Notes: generated by a model not told the origin, from the letters alone. Positions 8,387 through 17,658 are shown, counted from the first letter of the stretch. The stretch is 64,000 nucleotides of DNA from an uncultured Candidatus Saccharibacteria bacterium (GCA_938045445.1 CALIMM010000011.1:1-64000), one strand, 5' to 3'. Made by a program: numbers and translations.

Positions 8387-8762
8387 AGCTTTCTTCTTTC
8401 CCTCCTTATGCTGTCATTCAGATTTATTGTGATTGTGCTTTCATTGTAGCATACCGGCTGGATTCTACCAACATACAGCGCGTACGGCTCTATACACTGA
8501 GCCTTCTGACGTCTCTGCATACCCTTTCCTAGTGAACGAGTGAAATATACGACTGCTCTTTATCAGAGCCTTCTCTTGCGTTGCCTCTCCCCAGCACTAT
8601 ATTCAGATAGAATAGATTGAGATAACCGATTGCTGGCTCTGGTGGGGGGTGGCAGTGAGGAATATCAGCTCTTGCAATATTCTTGAGAAAAGTAGCGGTA
8701 AGTAGAGACCAAGCGAATCGATATTTTTGCAATTCAGATTATAACAATACTAATAATTACAA
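8387..8762. other. Intergenic stretch between khpA and the rpsP terminator
   Basis: About 375 bases without a convincing gene. The promoter-proximal part (8443-8471) carries the minus-strand khpA promoter. The remainder has a short minus-strand frame of 67 codons with no protein-like pattern. Nothing else recognised. Confidence 0.6.
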
Positions 8763-8789
8763 AACTGCTCCACGATACGTGGAGCAGTT
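8763..8789 (-). terminator. Intrinsic terminator of rpsP
   Basis: Twelve-base-pair perfect stem (8763-8774 with 8778-8789) with a three-base loop, followed on the minus strand by TTTTGTAATT. It ends the rpsP transcript and uncouples it from khpA. Confidence 0.92.
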
Positions 8790-8815
8790 GGTGTATGTGT
8801 CACAAGAGAATCGCT

Positions 8816-9151
8816 TTAGGCTTCTGCCTCTTCCTTCGGCTGATGCTTGCGCAGCTTCTCTGGGTTGCGGACTGCCTTGTGCTTGTCGCCAGCGGGCTGT
8901 TTAACCCACTTTGGCAGCGATACACCAGCAGCAGCCAACAGCTTGACCACACGTGGTGTCGGCTGGGCACCATTATCAAGATACTTCTGGGCAAGCTCGG
9001 TATTGATATGAGCCTCTTGGGTGTGCGGGTTGTAGTTGCCAACATAGGCCACTACACGGCCGCTTGATGGGTGGCGCTGAGCCTCTTGTACGGCGAGCCG
9101 GTACACTGGGTAGGCTTTGCGGCCAAGACGTTGCAAACGAATTGCGAGCAT
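8816..9151 (-). CDS. rpsP: 30S ribosomal protein bS16
   Basis: 111 residues beginning MLAIRLQRLGRKAYPVYRLAVQE, the classic bS16 N-terminus, with the VGNYNPHT loop and an Ala/Glu/Lys-rich C-terminal extension. Structural protein of the small subunit. Expressed from its own TTGACA/TAGACT promoter (9203-9231) with a leader of about 45 bases and an AGGAAG site before the ATG. Confidence 0.97.
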   Translation of the reverse strand: MLAIRLQRLGRKAYPVYRLAVQEAQRHPSSGRVVAYVGNYNPHTQEAHINTELAQKYLDNGAQPTPRVVKLLAAAGVSLPKWVKQPAGDKHKAVRNPEKLRKHQPKEEAEA

Positions 9152-9202
9152 AAATAAAACTTCCTTTTCTTGACTTATATTTGCGTTAGTTCGTTCTGTA
9201 CA

Positions 9203-9231
9203 AGTCTACACTGTTTGGCTGGCGATGTCAA
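9203..9231 (-). promoter_or_regulatory. Promoter of rpsP
   Basis: Minus strand TTGACA (9226-9231), 17-base spacer and TAGACT (9203-9208). This is the closest match to the sigma-70 consensus -35 that I saw in the window, fitting a highly expressed ribosomal gene. Confidence 0.8.
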
Positions 9232-9250
9232 TTTGTTGCTTGTCTGTAGG

Positions 9251-10009
9251 TCAAAACTTGTCTGAGCTCTTGGCTGGCTCTTCTGCCTTCTCCGTCTGAG
9301 TCTCTTGCTGCTGGTAGGCTGCCAGAGCAGCGCGAGCAGCCTTTTGCTGGGCGGTCTGCTTGCTAGGACCAGTGCCGCGGCCCATCAGCCGATCATTGAC
9401 AAAGACACCAAGCGTAAAGGTTTTGTCGTGGTCGGGGCCATCCTCCGCCAAGACACGGTACACCGGCGTAGCACTGTCGATCCGTTGACTCACCTCTTGC
9501 AGATGACTCTTGGGGTCGCGCCACGAGCCATCGGCTAGGATGGCATCAAGCTTGCTAATGGTATGCTTGGCAATAAACTCAGCTGCTGCCCCGTAGCCTC
9601 GCTCCAAATAGATTGAGCCAATCACGGCTTCATACGCATTAGCTAGAATCTGGCGATGCGCTCGCTTGCTGCCATGCTTCTCACCCCTACTCATCCGGAT
9701 GAGCGGGCCATAACCCAGCGCTTCGCCTGAGTCAGCGTTGCTCTCTGTATTGACCAGCGCGGCGCGCCAGCTCGTCAGGATGCCCTCTGGCTCGGTGTAG
9801 TGTTGATAGAGATAGTCAGTTACCGCAAGTTCCAGGACAGCGTCGCCCAAGAATTCCAGGCGCTCGTTGTGCTCAGTAACAGATTTTTTGTGCTCATTGA
9901 CATAGCTGCGGTGGGTGAGTGCAGTAACTAAGAGCTGAATATCGCGATATTCAAACCCAAGCACTTGCTGCGCCCACGCTTGGTACGGGCCAGTTGGCAT
10001 GCCAGACAT
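9251..10009 (-). CDS. rnc: Ribonuclease III
   Basis: 252-residue double-strand-specific endoribonuclease used for rRNA and mRNA processing. The catalytic signature HNERLEFLGDAVLEL lies near residues 47-61, and the second acidic cluster (AYEAVIGSIYLE) near 125. A double-stranded RNA-binding domain occupies about 165-232, followed by a Gln/Glu/Lys tail. It is the last gene of rpmF-nusB-nudix-rnc, starting 23 bases after the NUDIX stop with AAAGGAG before the ATG. Confidence 0.97.
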   Translation of the reverse strand: MSGMPTGPYQAWAQQVLGFEYRDIQLLVTALTHRSYVNEHKKSVTEHNERLEFLGDAVLELAVTDYLYQHYTEPEGILTSWRAALVNTESNADSGEALGYGPLIRMSRGEKHGSKRAHRQILANAYEAVIGSIYLERGYGAAAEFIAKHTISKLDAILADGSWRDPKSHLQEVSQRIDSATPVYRVLAEDGPDHDKTFTLGVFVNDRLMGRGTGPSKQTAQQKAARAALAAYQQQETQTEKAEEPAKSSDKF

Positions 10010-10032
10010 AGTAACTCCTTTCGTTTCTGTCG

Positions 10033-10542
10033 TTATAGACGCTCCTCGCGGATGCGTTTCTTGGCTTTGAGCATAAGCTTGGCAATATCTTCGTACTCGA
10101 TGAGGTCAAGTGCTTTACTAAAGGGAAACCACTTGATGCCATTCATCCATTCTTCTTTTTGGATCTCGTTGCCACTGGTGCGGACGCGGGCGAGATAAAT
10201 CTGCGTCGTCATCAAGACAAGCTTATCCATCCGGCGGTAGCGAAAGTGAATTTTGCCCAGCCAGCCCAGCATATCAAGGTCGTGCAGCCCAGCCTCTTCG
10301 CCGATCTCACGGCGTGCTGTTTGCACTGCAGTCTCCCCTTTCTCAATATGCCCTTTGGGGATCGTCCAGCGATCCTTAGCATCCTGAATTAGGAGGATTT
10401 CGAGTTTGTTGTCGCTATTGTAGCGGAATACAATGCCGCCAGCCGTCGGTTCACGAACAATTTCCTGAATAGACGGCTTGCGACGGCCAAAATATTTTTT
10501 AAACCGATTGAAGTGTCGGTCAAAGTGTGACGGTGTTGGCAT
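10033..10542 (-). CDS. NUDIX hydrolase
   Basis: 169 residues with a complete NUDIX box (GHIEKGETAVQTARREIGEEAG, split here as GHIEKGE then REIGEEAG), which binds Mg2+ and hydrolyses nucleoside diphosphate-linked compounds; the substrate is not predictable. The preceding PTAGGIVFR...WTIPKGH is typical of MutT/Ap4A-like members. The start is ATG 10542 with GGGGAG upstream, overlapping the nusB end by 23 bases; longer frames would run through nusB. An N-terminal basic segment (FDRHFNRFKKYFGRRK) may bind nucleic acid. Confidence 0.88.
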   Translation of the reverse strand: MPTPSHFDRHFNRFKKYFGRRKPSIQEIVREPTAGGIVFRYNSDNKLEILLIQDAKDRWTIPKGHIEKGETAVQTARREIGEEAGLHDLDMLGWLGKIHFRYRRMDKLVLMTTQIYLARVRTSGNEIQKEEWMNGIKWFPFSKALDLIEYEDIAKLMLKAKKRIREERL

Positions 10543-10984
10543 CGTCTGGTGTCTCCCCAGGCAAGTTGCGATAGGCGGTGCCGAGCACACCGTTGATAAA
10601 CTTGCTTGAATTATCTGAACCAAACGCTTTAGCAAGCTCCACTGCTTCGTTAATCGCCACCTTGGGGGGGACGGTTGCGCGGCAGTGCAGCAATTCGTAG
10701 AGGCCAAGCCGCAGGATATTGCGGTCGACACGAGCAATCTGATCGAGCGGCCACTCTGGCGCAATCGGCTGTAAGTGGGCGTCAAGCGCAGCCTGCGTCT
10801 CGATTACCCCGGCAACGAGCGTATCGACAAAGGCTCGATCGCCAATGATCGACTCATAACGCTCAAGATTGCGCGCCAGAATCTCTTGTGGCACGGCCTG
10901 CGGATCGTTCGCCTGCTGGCGAAATTCATATTCGTACAATGTTTGGAGTGCAACTATACGCCCAAGATGACGGTTCGAAGCCAT
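10520..10984 (-). CDS. nusB: Transcription antitermination factor NusB
   Basis: 154 residues, all-helical NusB fold: ASNRHLGRIVALQTLYEYEF at the N-terminus, then LDQIARVDRNILRLGLYELL and the closing AVELAKAFGSDNSSKFINGVLG. NusB with NusE (S10) binds boxA RNA to support rRNA transcription. It sits 47 bases after rpmF and overlaps the NUDIX gene downstream. Confidence 0.96.
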   Translation of the reverse strand: MASNRHLGRIVALQTLYEYEFRQQANDPQAVPQEILARNLERYESIIGDRAFVDTLVAGVIETQAALDAHLQPIAPEWPLDQIARVDRNILRLGLYELLHCRATVPPKVAINEAVELAKAFGSDNSSKFINGVLGTAYRNLPGETPDDANTVTL

Positions 10985-11031
10985 TTGGTTGGTTCTTTCT
11001 TTTGTTAAAATTCTTTGCTATCGGCGATAAG

Positions 11032-11184
11032 CTAGCGAGCTGCCTTGGCAGCGCCAGTCTCGCGCTTGGTTGTCTTGACCTTAACTGGTGAGGTCTTATT
11101 GACCATGCGAGCAAGCTTGAGGCGTAGGTGGCTGCGGCGCAAACCGGTTTTGCGTGGGCTACTCTGTTTTTTTGGTTGAGCCAT
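11032..11184 (-). CDS. rpmF: 50S ribosomal protein bL32, short zinc-free form
   Basis: A 50-codon gene. It starts MAQPKKQSSPRKTGLRRSHL, matching the bL32 N-terminus (PKRKTSKSRRxxRRSH). The C-terminal half is Lys/Thr-rich and lacks all four zinc cysteines of the longer form (CPNCG...C..C), so it is a cysteine-free variant. It is the first gene of the rpmF-nusB-nudix-rnc group; a TATAAT box lies at 11229-11234, giving a leader of about 40 bases, and GAAGGAGA precedes the ATG. Confidence 0.88.
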   Translation of the reverse strand: MAQPKKQSSPRKTGLRRSHLRLKLARMVNKTSPVKVKTTKRETGAAKAAR

Positions 11185-11437
11185 AGTAAAAATCTCCTTC
11201 TCTTTAGGCTGACGTAAAACTTGTAGCTATTATACGCTAAAAGCGCAAAATTCTCTAGTGTTTGTGCTGTTTTGTATAGAAAAATATATTTGTGGCCAAT
11301 TGCCAAGCGAGCTATTACGCCTTGTTACCCCATCAAGAATACACTCGCTACGACGTCCGGTATATAGCTTTGGTATGATAAGCGCATGTTTATTGTATAA
11401 TAATGGTATATAAGGTTAGTCTCAGCAAGGAGCAAAT

Positions 11438-11929
11438 ATGGCGACGAAAATAGATGGAGATATCAATCAATACATCAAATTGATCGGAAGAAGCGACGAA
11501 TCAGTTAAGACTGAAGTACAGCAAATCATTGATGAGTTGGGCTGCACTCCCGTAATCCGGGAGATTGACAAGGAGTTTACTGGCTACGGCTTGAGTAAAT
11601 CATATTGGCTGCTGCACGATGCTGGGGTAGAATTCCGCTGGTCAAACGATCTGCTTAAGGCGGTGTCACTGTATACACAAAGAGGTGAATCATCCGTTTC
11701 GGAATACAAGCCTTATGCAAATCCGCTATTCTCGAACTTCTCCAACACTGCAACGCATGATGAGATTATTCGCCATCTTGGAACTCCCGCTAATGAAGCA
11801 GATCAAAACGCAACGTGGGTGCGCTCAGCTTGGGTTCGTTATAATCACGAGACTGGCAACTGGATACATTTGCAGTTTGACAGCGATATGCATCTGAATA
11901 TGGTGACGATCTGTGTGCCCATCCATTAG
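11438..11929 (+). CDS. Hypothetical 163-residue soluble protein
   Basis: No family recognised. The protein is soluble and mixed alpha/beta: a helical N-terminus, a KSYWLLHDAGVEFRW strand pair, then a second half (HDEIIRHLGTPANEADQNATWVR...WIHLQFDSD) that resembles small single-copy stress or immunity-type proteins without a clear match. A good promoter (-10 TATAAT near 11397) and an AAGGAG site seven bases before ATG make it a real gene. It is convergent with leuS, sharing a terminator. Confidence 0.75.
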   Translation: MATKIDGDINQYIKLIGRSDESVKTEVQQIIDELGCTPVIREIDKEFTGYGLSKSYWLLHDAGVEFRWSNDLLKAVSLYTQRGESSVSEYKPYANPLFSNFSNTATHDEIIRHLGTPANEADQNATWVRSAWVRYNHETGNWIHLQFDSDMHLNMVTICVPIH

Positions 11930-12037
11930 ATCAATCATCTTTTTGCCATCCAGCCTATTAAAGCAATTATGTTGCCTATTTCGTAGGTTTATCAACATCC
12001 ACTGAACACGCTGAGACCGTGGTCACACAACCTAAAA

Positions 12038-12068
12038 CAGGGCGCTCCATGAGACGCCCTGCTTTTTA
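12038..12068. terminator. Bidirectional terminator between the 163-aa gene and leuS
   Basis: Stem CAGGGCG/CGCCCTG (12038-12044 with 12055-12061) with CTTTTT on the plus side and TTTTAGG on the minus side. It serves two convergent genes. Confidence 0.85.
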
Positions 12069-12095
12069 CGGTAAGATTAATAAAGGTGACTATTT

Positions 12096-14567
12096 CTAGA
12101 CAACGATACTGACAAGCTTGCGCTTGACATAAATAACCTTCTTAGGCGGCCCAGTGAGGTATTTTGCGACGCGGTCGTCTGCGAGGGCCCGAGCGGTGAT
12201 ATCGGCTTCGCTAGCATCTGGCGCGGTAGTGAGCTTGGCGCGGACTTTACCGTTGACTTGCACAACGATGGTTATCGTATCGCGGACGATCTTTGCTTCG
12301 TCCCACTCTGGCCAGGCGGCAAAATCGAGCTGGTCGCCATAACCCAGCTGCTGCCACAGCTCAGCGGCCATGTGCGGCGCAAAGGGCTGCACCAGCTGGA
12401 TCAGCGTCTTGAGTGCTGGCTGCCACTGCTCAGTAAAGCCAGTTGTCTTGAGCTTGTAGAGGTCGTTGACGCACTCCATGAGCGCCGCAATGGCTGTGTT
12501 GAAGCTCAGGCGGTAGATATCACTTGTGACCTTTTTCGTTGTGGCGTGGATGATCGACTCAAGCTGTGCAACGTCGACCTGTCCAGGCGCTCCACCCTGT
12601 TGCTGCCAGTCATCAAACTCTTGCACCAATGTCCAGAGGCGATTCAAGAAGCGATAGACGCCAGCAATTCCTCGGCTACTCCAGCTTGAGTTTTCGTCGA
12701 TCGGCCCAAGGAAGAGCTCAAAGGTACGCAGCGCGTCTGCCCCATATCCCGCATCGATCACCTCCAGCGGGTCGACGACATTGCCAAGGCTCTTGCTCAT
12801 CTTGCGGCCATCCTCGGCTTGAATGAGGCCATGGTAGACGAGCTTCCGCACTGGTTCGGCAAAGCTTGTGAGGCCAAGATCGCGGAAGACGTGCGTCCAG
12901 AAGCGCACATAGAGCAAGTGGGCCGTCGCATGGTCGCCACCAACATACATATCAAGCGGTGCCCAGTGGTTAGCCAGCGCTGGGTCCCAGGCCTGCATAG
13001 CATTGTGTGGATCGGTGTAGCGTAGAAGGTACCAGCTGCTGCAGGCATAGCCATCCATCGTGTCGGTTTCGCGCTGAGCTGGGCCGCCACAGGTCGGGCA
13101 GGTCGTCGCCACCCATTCTTCTTGAGCAGCAAGGACAGACTTGCCATCACCACGCGGCTGGAAGTTTTGCACCGCTGGCAAAACCACTGGCAAATCTGCC
13201 GCTGGCACGGGCACAGCACCATGCTCGGGGCAATGGATGATCGGGATGGGTGCACCCCAGTAACGCTGGCGGCTAATCAGCCAGTCACGCATCTTGTAGG
13301 TTACCTTGGCGTGGCCGTGGCCTTCTTGCTCGAGCCAGGCCACGATTTGCTCACGGGCATCCTCACTGCGCGTGCCATCAAATACACCAGAGTTAACGAG
13401 CACGCCTTCGCCATGGTAACACTGGTCGGTATCTGGGTCGTCGTCGGGCCGCTCAATGACGGTGACGATGGGCAGCTCGTATTTCTCGGCAAAGGCGGCA
13501 TCGCGCTCATCATGAGCCGGCACAGCCATCACTGCACCGGTGCCATAGCCACCAAGGACATAATCGGCCACCCAGATGGGTATTCGCTCGCCCGTTGCTG
13601 GATTAATAGCATAACTTCCGGTAAAGACCCCTGTCTTATCCTTCGTGTCATTGGTGCGCTCAATCTCCGATTTCTTGACTGCCTCGGTAATATAGGCCGA
13701 GACCGTCTCGCGGGCATCACCACGCGCAAGCTGCTGCGCCAGCGGATGTTCGGGAGCAAGCACCAAGAAGGTCGCACCAAACAGCGTATCGGGGCGCGTC
13801 GAAAAGACGGTAATATCGGCGGTGTCACTCTCCGTAGCTGCCACGGGCTTATCAAGGGCGAAGCGGATCTCTGCTCCCTCGCTGCGGCCAATCCAGTTGG
13901 TCTGAGCTTGCTTAATCTTATCTGGCCAGTCGAGCGCAGGGATGTCGGCCAGGAGCTGGTCGGCGTACTCAGTGATCTTGAAGAACCATTGCTTCATTGG
14001 CTTCTTCACCACCACTTCTTCACAGCGCCAGCACCGACCATTGATCACCTGCTCATTTGCCAGCACGGTCTTGTCCTTGGGACACCACCACTGGAGTGAG
14101 TCCTTTTGGTATGCCAAGCCCCGCTCAAAGAGCTGCGTAAAGATCCACTGCGTCCAGCGATAATACTCCGGGTCGCTCGTGTTGATCTCGCGGCTCCAAT
14201 CAATACTCGCGCCAACGCGGCGAAGCTGAGTAGTAAAGTTAGCAATATTAGTCGCGGTCGTCTCTTGCGGCGTTTTGCCTGTCTTGATGGCGTAATTCTC
14301 CGCAGGGAGGCCAAAGCTATCCCAGCCCATCGGGTAGAGCACCTCATGGCCCAGGCTGCGGCGGAAGCGCGCCACTGCATCGACAATGGAATGCTCCATA
14401 AAGTGCCCTGCGTGCATCCCTGCCCCACTTGGGTATGGGAACATGCCGGTCACATAATACTTTGGTTTGGGAGAGGCGTCATCCGCCTTGTAGCGCTGGT
14501 CGTCTGCCCAGTGCTGTTGCCATTTTGGCTCGATTTCTGCAGGATTGTATCGTTTCATGTCTTTCAT
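12096..14567 (-). CDS. leuS: Leucyl-tRNA synthetase
   Basis: 823-residue class I synthetase that charges tRNA-Leu. The HIGH motif is the variant HAGH in MFPYPSGAGMHAGHFMEH (about residues 42-59); KMSKS is intact near residue 580 (GRKMSKSLGNVVDP). Leu-specific features include MGWDSFGLPAENYAI, the CP1 editing domain with TRPDTLFGATFLVLAPEH, and a CxxC pair in each half (WWCPKDK...CWRCE and CPTCGG). The C-terminal ends with the anticodon domain and the TIVVQVNGKVRAKL segment. A TATGGT box five bases before the ATG suggests a leaderless mRNA. A tRNA-Leu(GAG) lies at 19.1 kb. Confidence 0.98.
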   Translation of the reverse strand: MKDMKRYNPAEIEPKWQQHWADDQRYKADDASPKPKYYVTGMFPYPSGAGMHAGHFMEHSIVDAVARFRRSLGHEVLYPMGWDSFGLPAENYAIKTGKTPQETTATNIANFTTQLRRVGASIDWSREINTSDPEYYRWTQWIFTQLFERGLAYQKDSLQWWCPKDKTVLANEQVINGRCWRCEEVVVKKPMKQWFFKITEYADQLLADIPALDWPDKIKQAQTNWIGRSEGAEIRFALDKPVAATESDTADITVFSTRPDTLFGATFLVLAPEHPLAQQLARGDARETVSAYITEAVKKSEIERTNDTKDKTGVFTGSYAINPATGERIPIWVADYVLGGYGTGAVMAVPAHDERDAAFAEKYELPIVTVIERPDDDPDTDQCYHGEGVLVNSGVFDGTRSEDAREQIVAWLEQEGHGHAKVTYKMRDWLISRQRYWGAPIPIIHCPEHGAVPVPAADLPVVLPAVQNFQPRGDGKSVLAAQEEWVATTCPTCGGPAQRETDTMDGYACSSWYLLRYTDPHNAMQAWDPALANHWAPLDMYVGGDHATAHLLYVRFWTHVFRDLGLTSFAEPVRKLVYHGLIQAEDGRKMSKSLGNVVDPLEVIDAGYGADALRTFELFLGPIDENSSWSSRGIAGVYRFLNRLWTLVQEFDDWQQQGGAPGQVDVAQLESIIHATTKKVTSDIYRLSFNTAIAALMECVNDLYKLKTTGFTEQWQPALKTLIQLVQPFAPHMAAELWQQLGYGDQLDFAAWPEWDEAKIVRDTITIVVQVNGKVRAKLTTAPDASEADITARALADDRVAKYLTGPPKKVIYVKRKLVSIVV

Positions 14568-14596
14568 ATTCTACCATAGTGGGCGAGGGCAAAGAC

Positions 14597-14626
14597 AACC
14601 CCGCTTCTTTTCTCGAAAGCGGGGTT
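14597..14626 (-). terminator. Terminator downstream of the 464-aa secreted protein gene
   Basis: Eight-base-pair stem AACCCCGC/GCGGGGTT (14597-14604 with 14619-14626), followed on the minus strand by GTCTTTG. It sits between the secreted-protein gene and leuS. Confidence 0.75.
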
Positions 14627-14648
14627 GGATTTGTGTGCGGCGTTTTGC

Positions 14649-16043
14649 CTACGCTTCGCCGGTAGCTGTTGATGACGTATCGCTGTCGTTATCTTTACTG
14701 GTACTACTGCCCTGCATGAGCTCACTATACGGGATGCTCTCGCTTGGCTTGCGCAAGTCAACCTTCGTGTCGTTGACGTTGATCGTCACTGGCTGCTGAG
14801 ACGACTGGCTAGTTGGCTTCATGACGATGCGCTTCACATCGTGCGAGAATGGCGACACCCAGAGCTCAAGATCTATCTGGCTAAAGTCTGGTGCTGAGAT
14901 AGCAGAGCGCCGCTCGGTCTTGACGGTCCGGCCGTTTTGGCGTGTTGTTACACGAGTTGATGTCGCATTGCTGCAGCGGCGGAGCAATTCCCCAACACGG
15001 GTGTTACCTAGATCGCGGCTCAGCGAACGGGCTTCGTGGCTTGACGGGCTCGCTACCGTCACCTTGTAGCCCACTGCACCGTTATCGAGCGCTGGCTTAT
15101 TGAGTTTCTCTACTGTAAAGACATCACCGTGCTTGCGAAGTACTGCAGCGATCTCATTGCGAGCCTTAGTGTCGTACATAGCGTTAATTGCGTCTGTACA
15201 TTGCTGAGTCGTCGTACTATTTGGGCTCATTTTGCGCATCTCATCTTGCGTCATCTTGACCCACTTGCCATCGATTTTTTCGATAATAGGTAGCGCTTGC
15301 TTGGCATACTGCTCGCGCATCTTACTCCGCGCAGTATCTTTCTCCTCATCAGTCATGCCAGAAGTACTATAGCGCTTCATTGCCTGGTCGATCATGGCAT
15401 CAATATATTTTTCATATACTTTCTTGATGCCATTGACGCGGAAGTAGGTTGCTTCGCGATCCGCATAGATCTCGGCCTTGACAGTAATCTGGCCAACCTG
15501 CGGGAGGTCCATCGTTACCTCACCATTACCACCAGCAACTTGGTTAGCATATTGCAGATTCACTCTGTAGGTGGTCTTCGATGGGCCCGAAGTGCTGGTG
15601 CTGCTTGGCGTAATATCGCCACCCATGCTGTATGATGCGTGCCGTGCGCTCACCAGATTTACCACGCCATCCGTCACCACCTTGTGTGGATTCTGATACC
15701 AGAAGAAGTACAATAGCACACCAGCAATAAGTGCCAGCAGAGCTACACCACCACCGGCAAGGCCAAGAATCAGCCCAAGCCGAGACTTCTTGGCGGGCTG
15801 AGTGCTTACGGCTCGTGGAGTCATGTGTGGTTGATATTGTGGCTGGGGCTGAGTTGGTTGCATGGCCGGAGCAGCTGGCTGCTCTGGCACTGGCTGGCTA
15901 GCAGGCTCAGCTGCTGGGGCTGGCTGTGCTGCTGGAGCTGCTGACTCACTAGCCTTGGCTGAGGCTTGCACCGATTCATTTTTTGGCGACGTCTTGCGCG
16001 TTGTACTGCGCTTGGTTGCCTTTGGTTTTTTCTCTGTTGGCAT
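14649..16043 (-). CDS. Membrane-anchored extracellular protein, unknown
   Basis: 464 residues. A cytoplasmic Lys-rich start and a Pro/Ala/Gln-rich linker (about 25-80) precede one transmembrane helix (about 88-113, LGLILGLAGGGVALLALIAGVLLYFFW shortened here). The rest is an extracellular domain of about 340 residues made of strands and helices, including a threonine/serine-rich C-terminus. No catalytic motif or family recognised; the overall shape resembles lipoprotein-carrier-like (LolA/LppX) domains only vaguely. GGAG lies eight bases before the start. It may present a surface domain for host contact, which is speculation. Confidence 0.75.
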   Translation of the reverse strand: MPTEKKPKATKRSTTRKTSPKNESVQASAKASESAAPAAQPAPAAEPASQPVPEQPAAPAMQPTQPQPQYQPHMTPRAVSTQPAKKSRLGLILGLAGGGVALLALIAGVLLYFFWYQNPHKVVTDGVVNLVSARHASYSMGGDITPSSTSTSGPSKTTYRVNLQYANQVAGGNGEVTMDLPQVGQITVKAEIYADREATYFRVNGIKKVYEKYIDAMIDQAMKRYSTSGMTDEEKDTARSKMREQYAKQALPIIEKIDGKWVKMTQDEMRKMSPNSTTTQQCTDAINAMYDTKARNEIAAVLRKHGDVFTVEKLNKPALDNGAVGYKVTVASPSSHEARSLSRDLGNTRVGELLRRCSNATSTRVTTRQNGRTVKTERRSAISAPDFSQIDLELWVSPFSHDVKRIVMKPTSQSSQQPVTINVNDTKVDLRKPSESIPYSELMQGSSTSKDNDSDTSSTATGEA

Positions 16044-16108
16044 AGATAGTTCTCCGCTTAATGCACTAGTCTCATACGTACGAATATACCATAAATTGCG
16101 TATTAACG

Positions 16109-17419
16109 CTACTGGCTTGGCCCGTCAAAGAAGTTCTCGTACTCCGAAAAATACGGTGCTTTGATAGCCTGCCAAGCAAGTGATTGACGCACCAGCTCGG
16201 TATCTTCGCTCAAAACGCAGAGGATCTTAACGGCCTCCTCAAGGAATATCCCACCTTGCGATCCCTTAGCAAGAATCACTGCACCAGGCCGTGCCACCGA
16301 ACGGACAAATTGCCCTGCCTCGATCGCATTGCGGCATACCTTCACCTGGCAGCCACGCCGGCGGGCAGCGGGCGCAAGGTACTTCTCTGTCTCGCCACCA
16401 ACCGTGACTACCCAGTCGAGCAAATGCGAGTCGCACGCCATGCCCAGCTTCTCGTGCTCGGCCTGGCTCGAGGCACCCAGCTCATTCATATCACCAAGGA
16501 TAGCGATCCGCTGCGGTGCCTGCGCAAAGCTATAGAGCGTCTGCAGAGCAGCCAGCGCAGCAGCTGGGCTGGAGTTGTATGTATCGTCGATAATTGTTGT
16601 ATCACCAAGCCCCAGCAGTGGATTCATCCGCCCAGGGACAGGCTTGATGAGCGCAAGACCCTTCACTACTTCATCCGGTGTGCAGCCATAAAGTAAGGCC
16701 GCTGCGACGGCACCAACGATCGGCCTTAGGCTGTGCTCACCCACCACATTAATGGCTGCCGCGAATGGCTGAGCGATGTTTGGTGGCGCAATAATCCCCC
16801 CCCGATAGCCTACCTCAGCATCAAAGTTCTGCTGTTCGAAGCGATACTCAGCAAGGCCAGTCGTGCCATACGTACTAAAGTGTGGAGTAGCGATCAGGTC
16901 GGCAAAGCGCCCCTCAATATCATCACGATTAATCAGTGCTCGGCGCGCATACTGCGTCACGGAGAGCTCCTCTTGCGCCACCGCCTCAATCGAGCCAAAG
17001 AACTCCATATGCTCTGGCGTTACTGCCGTCACCAAGGCGAGATCGGGCCTGAGGTAGCGACCAAAGTCGGCAATCTCCCCTGGCCGATCGGTGCCAAGCT
17101 CCTGGACAATCACATCGACGTCAGCTGGCTGAGTAACCCGCCGCCGAGCCGCTGCAAACACTTTAAGCCAAGCACCAATACTGTGCACCTTACTGGGGTA
17201 TGTTACGCCGAGAATACCACATGGCGCCGAGAGATTGGTATTGTGGTTGTTATCAAGCATGCGCACACGGTAGCGCTGCGATAGCAAGGTAGCCACCGCT
17301 CGCTTGGTGCTCGTCTTGCCCACGCTCCCCACCACAACAATTAACTTGACCTCTGGATGGGCTTGAAAATACCGGCTCACATACGTCTCGAGCCGCTTTT
17401 GGATAAACTTTTTGAACAT
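16109..17419 (-). CDS. murF: UDP-N-acetylmuramoyl-tripeptide--D-alanyl-D-alanine ligase
   Basis: 436-residue Mur ligase. Visible motifs are the P-loop GSVGKTSTKRA near residue 31, VQELGTDRPGEI, the PEHMEFFG and NRDD segments of the central ATPase domain, IIDDTYNSSPAA typical of MurF, and ILGDMNELG in the C-terminal domain. MurF adds D-Ala-D-Ala to the peptidoglycan precursor in the cytoplasm. It lacks the usual full N-terminal UDP-binding domain, so it is about 15-20 residues shorter than common MurF. A TAAAAT box lies six bases before the ATG. Confidence 0.88.
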   Translation of the reverse strand: MFKKFIQKRLETYVSRYFQAHPEVKLIVVVGSVGKTSTKRAVATLLSQRYRVRMLDNNHNTNLSAPCGILGVTYPSKVHSIGAWLKVFAAARRRVTQPADVDVIVQELGTDRPGEIADFGRYLRPDLALVTAVTPEHMEFFGSIEAVAQEELSVTQYARRALINRDDIEGRFADLIATPHFSTYGTTGLAEYRFEQQNFDAEVGYRGGIIAPPNIAQPFAAAINVVGEHSLRPIVGAVAAALLYGCTPDEVVKGLALIKPVPGRMNPLLGLGDTTIIDDTYNSSPAAALAALQTLYSFAQAPQRIAILGDMNELGASSQAEHEKLGMACDSHLLDWVVTVGGETEKYLAPAARRRGCQVKVCRNAIEAGQFVRSVARPGAVILAKGSQGGIFLEEAVKILCVLSEDTELVRQSLAWQAIKAPYFSEYENFFDGPSQ

Positions 17420-17498
17420 ATCCTTATTTTATCAGAAACAGGCGGGAATGCTACTGGTTGATTCTCCCGCTCGTTTGTGCTTGAATAGAGGGAGTCGT

Positions 17499-17574
17499 GG
17501 GGATATAGCTCAGTTGATAGAGCGCAGCATTCGCATTGCTGAGGTCGAGGGTTTGAATCCCTCTATCTCCACCA
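17499..17574 (+). tRNA. tRNA-Ala (anticodon CGC)
   Basis: Complete cloverleaf: acceptor GGGGATA/TATCTCC, anticodon stem CAGCA/TGCTG around TTCGCAT (anticodon CGC), T-arm with GGTTTGAATCC (T-loop TTTGAAT, a C56-to-T change), discriminator A, encoded CCA at 17572-17574. It is divergent from murF. Confidence 0.93.
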
Positions 17575-17594
17575 GGTGTTATTATTTCTTTATT

Positions 17595-17625
17595 GCGGCG
17601 GACTATATTCCCGTCGCTATTTTTT
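17595..17625 (+). terminator. Terminator of tRNA-Ala(CGC)
   Basis: Stem GCGGCG/CGTCGC (17595-17600 with 17612-17617) followed by TATTTTTTG. Confidence 0.75.
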
Positions 17626-17658
17626 GTAATGACGATAATAGCTGAGAGCTGGTAATAT

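Noticed and set aside
13122..14099. Plus-strand ORF of 325 codons
   Set aside because: Antisense to leuS, whose protein is unmistakable; the antisense product is of shadow type.
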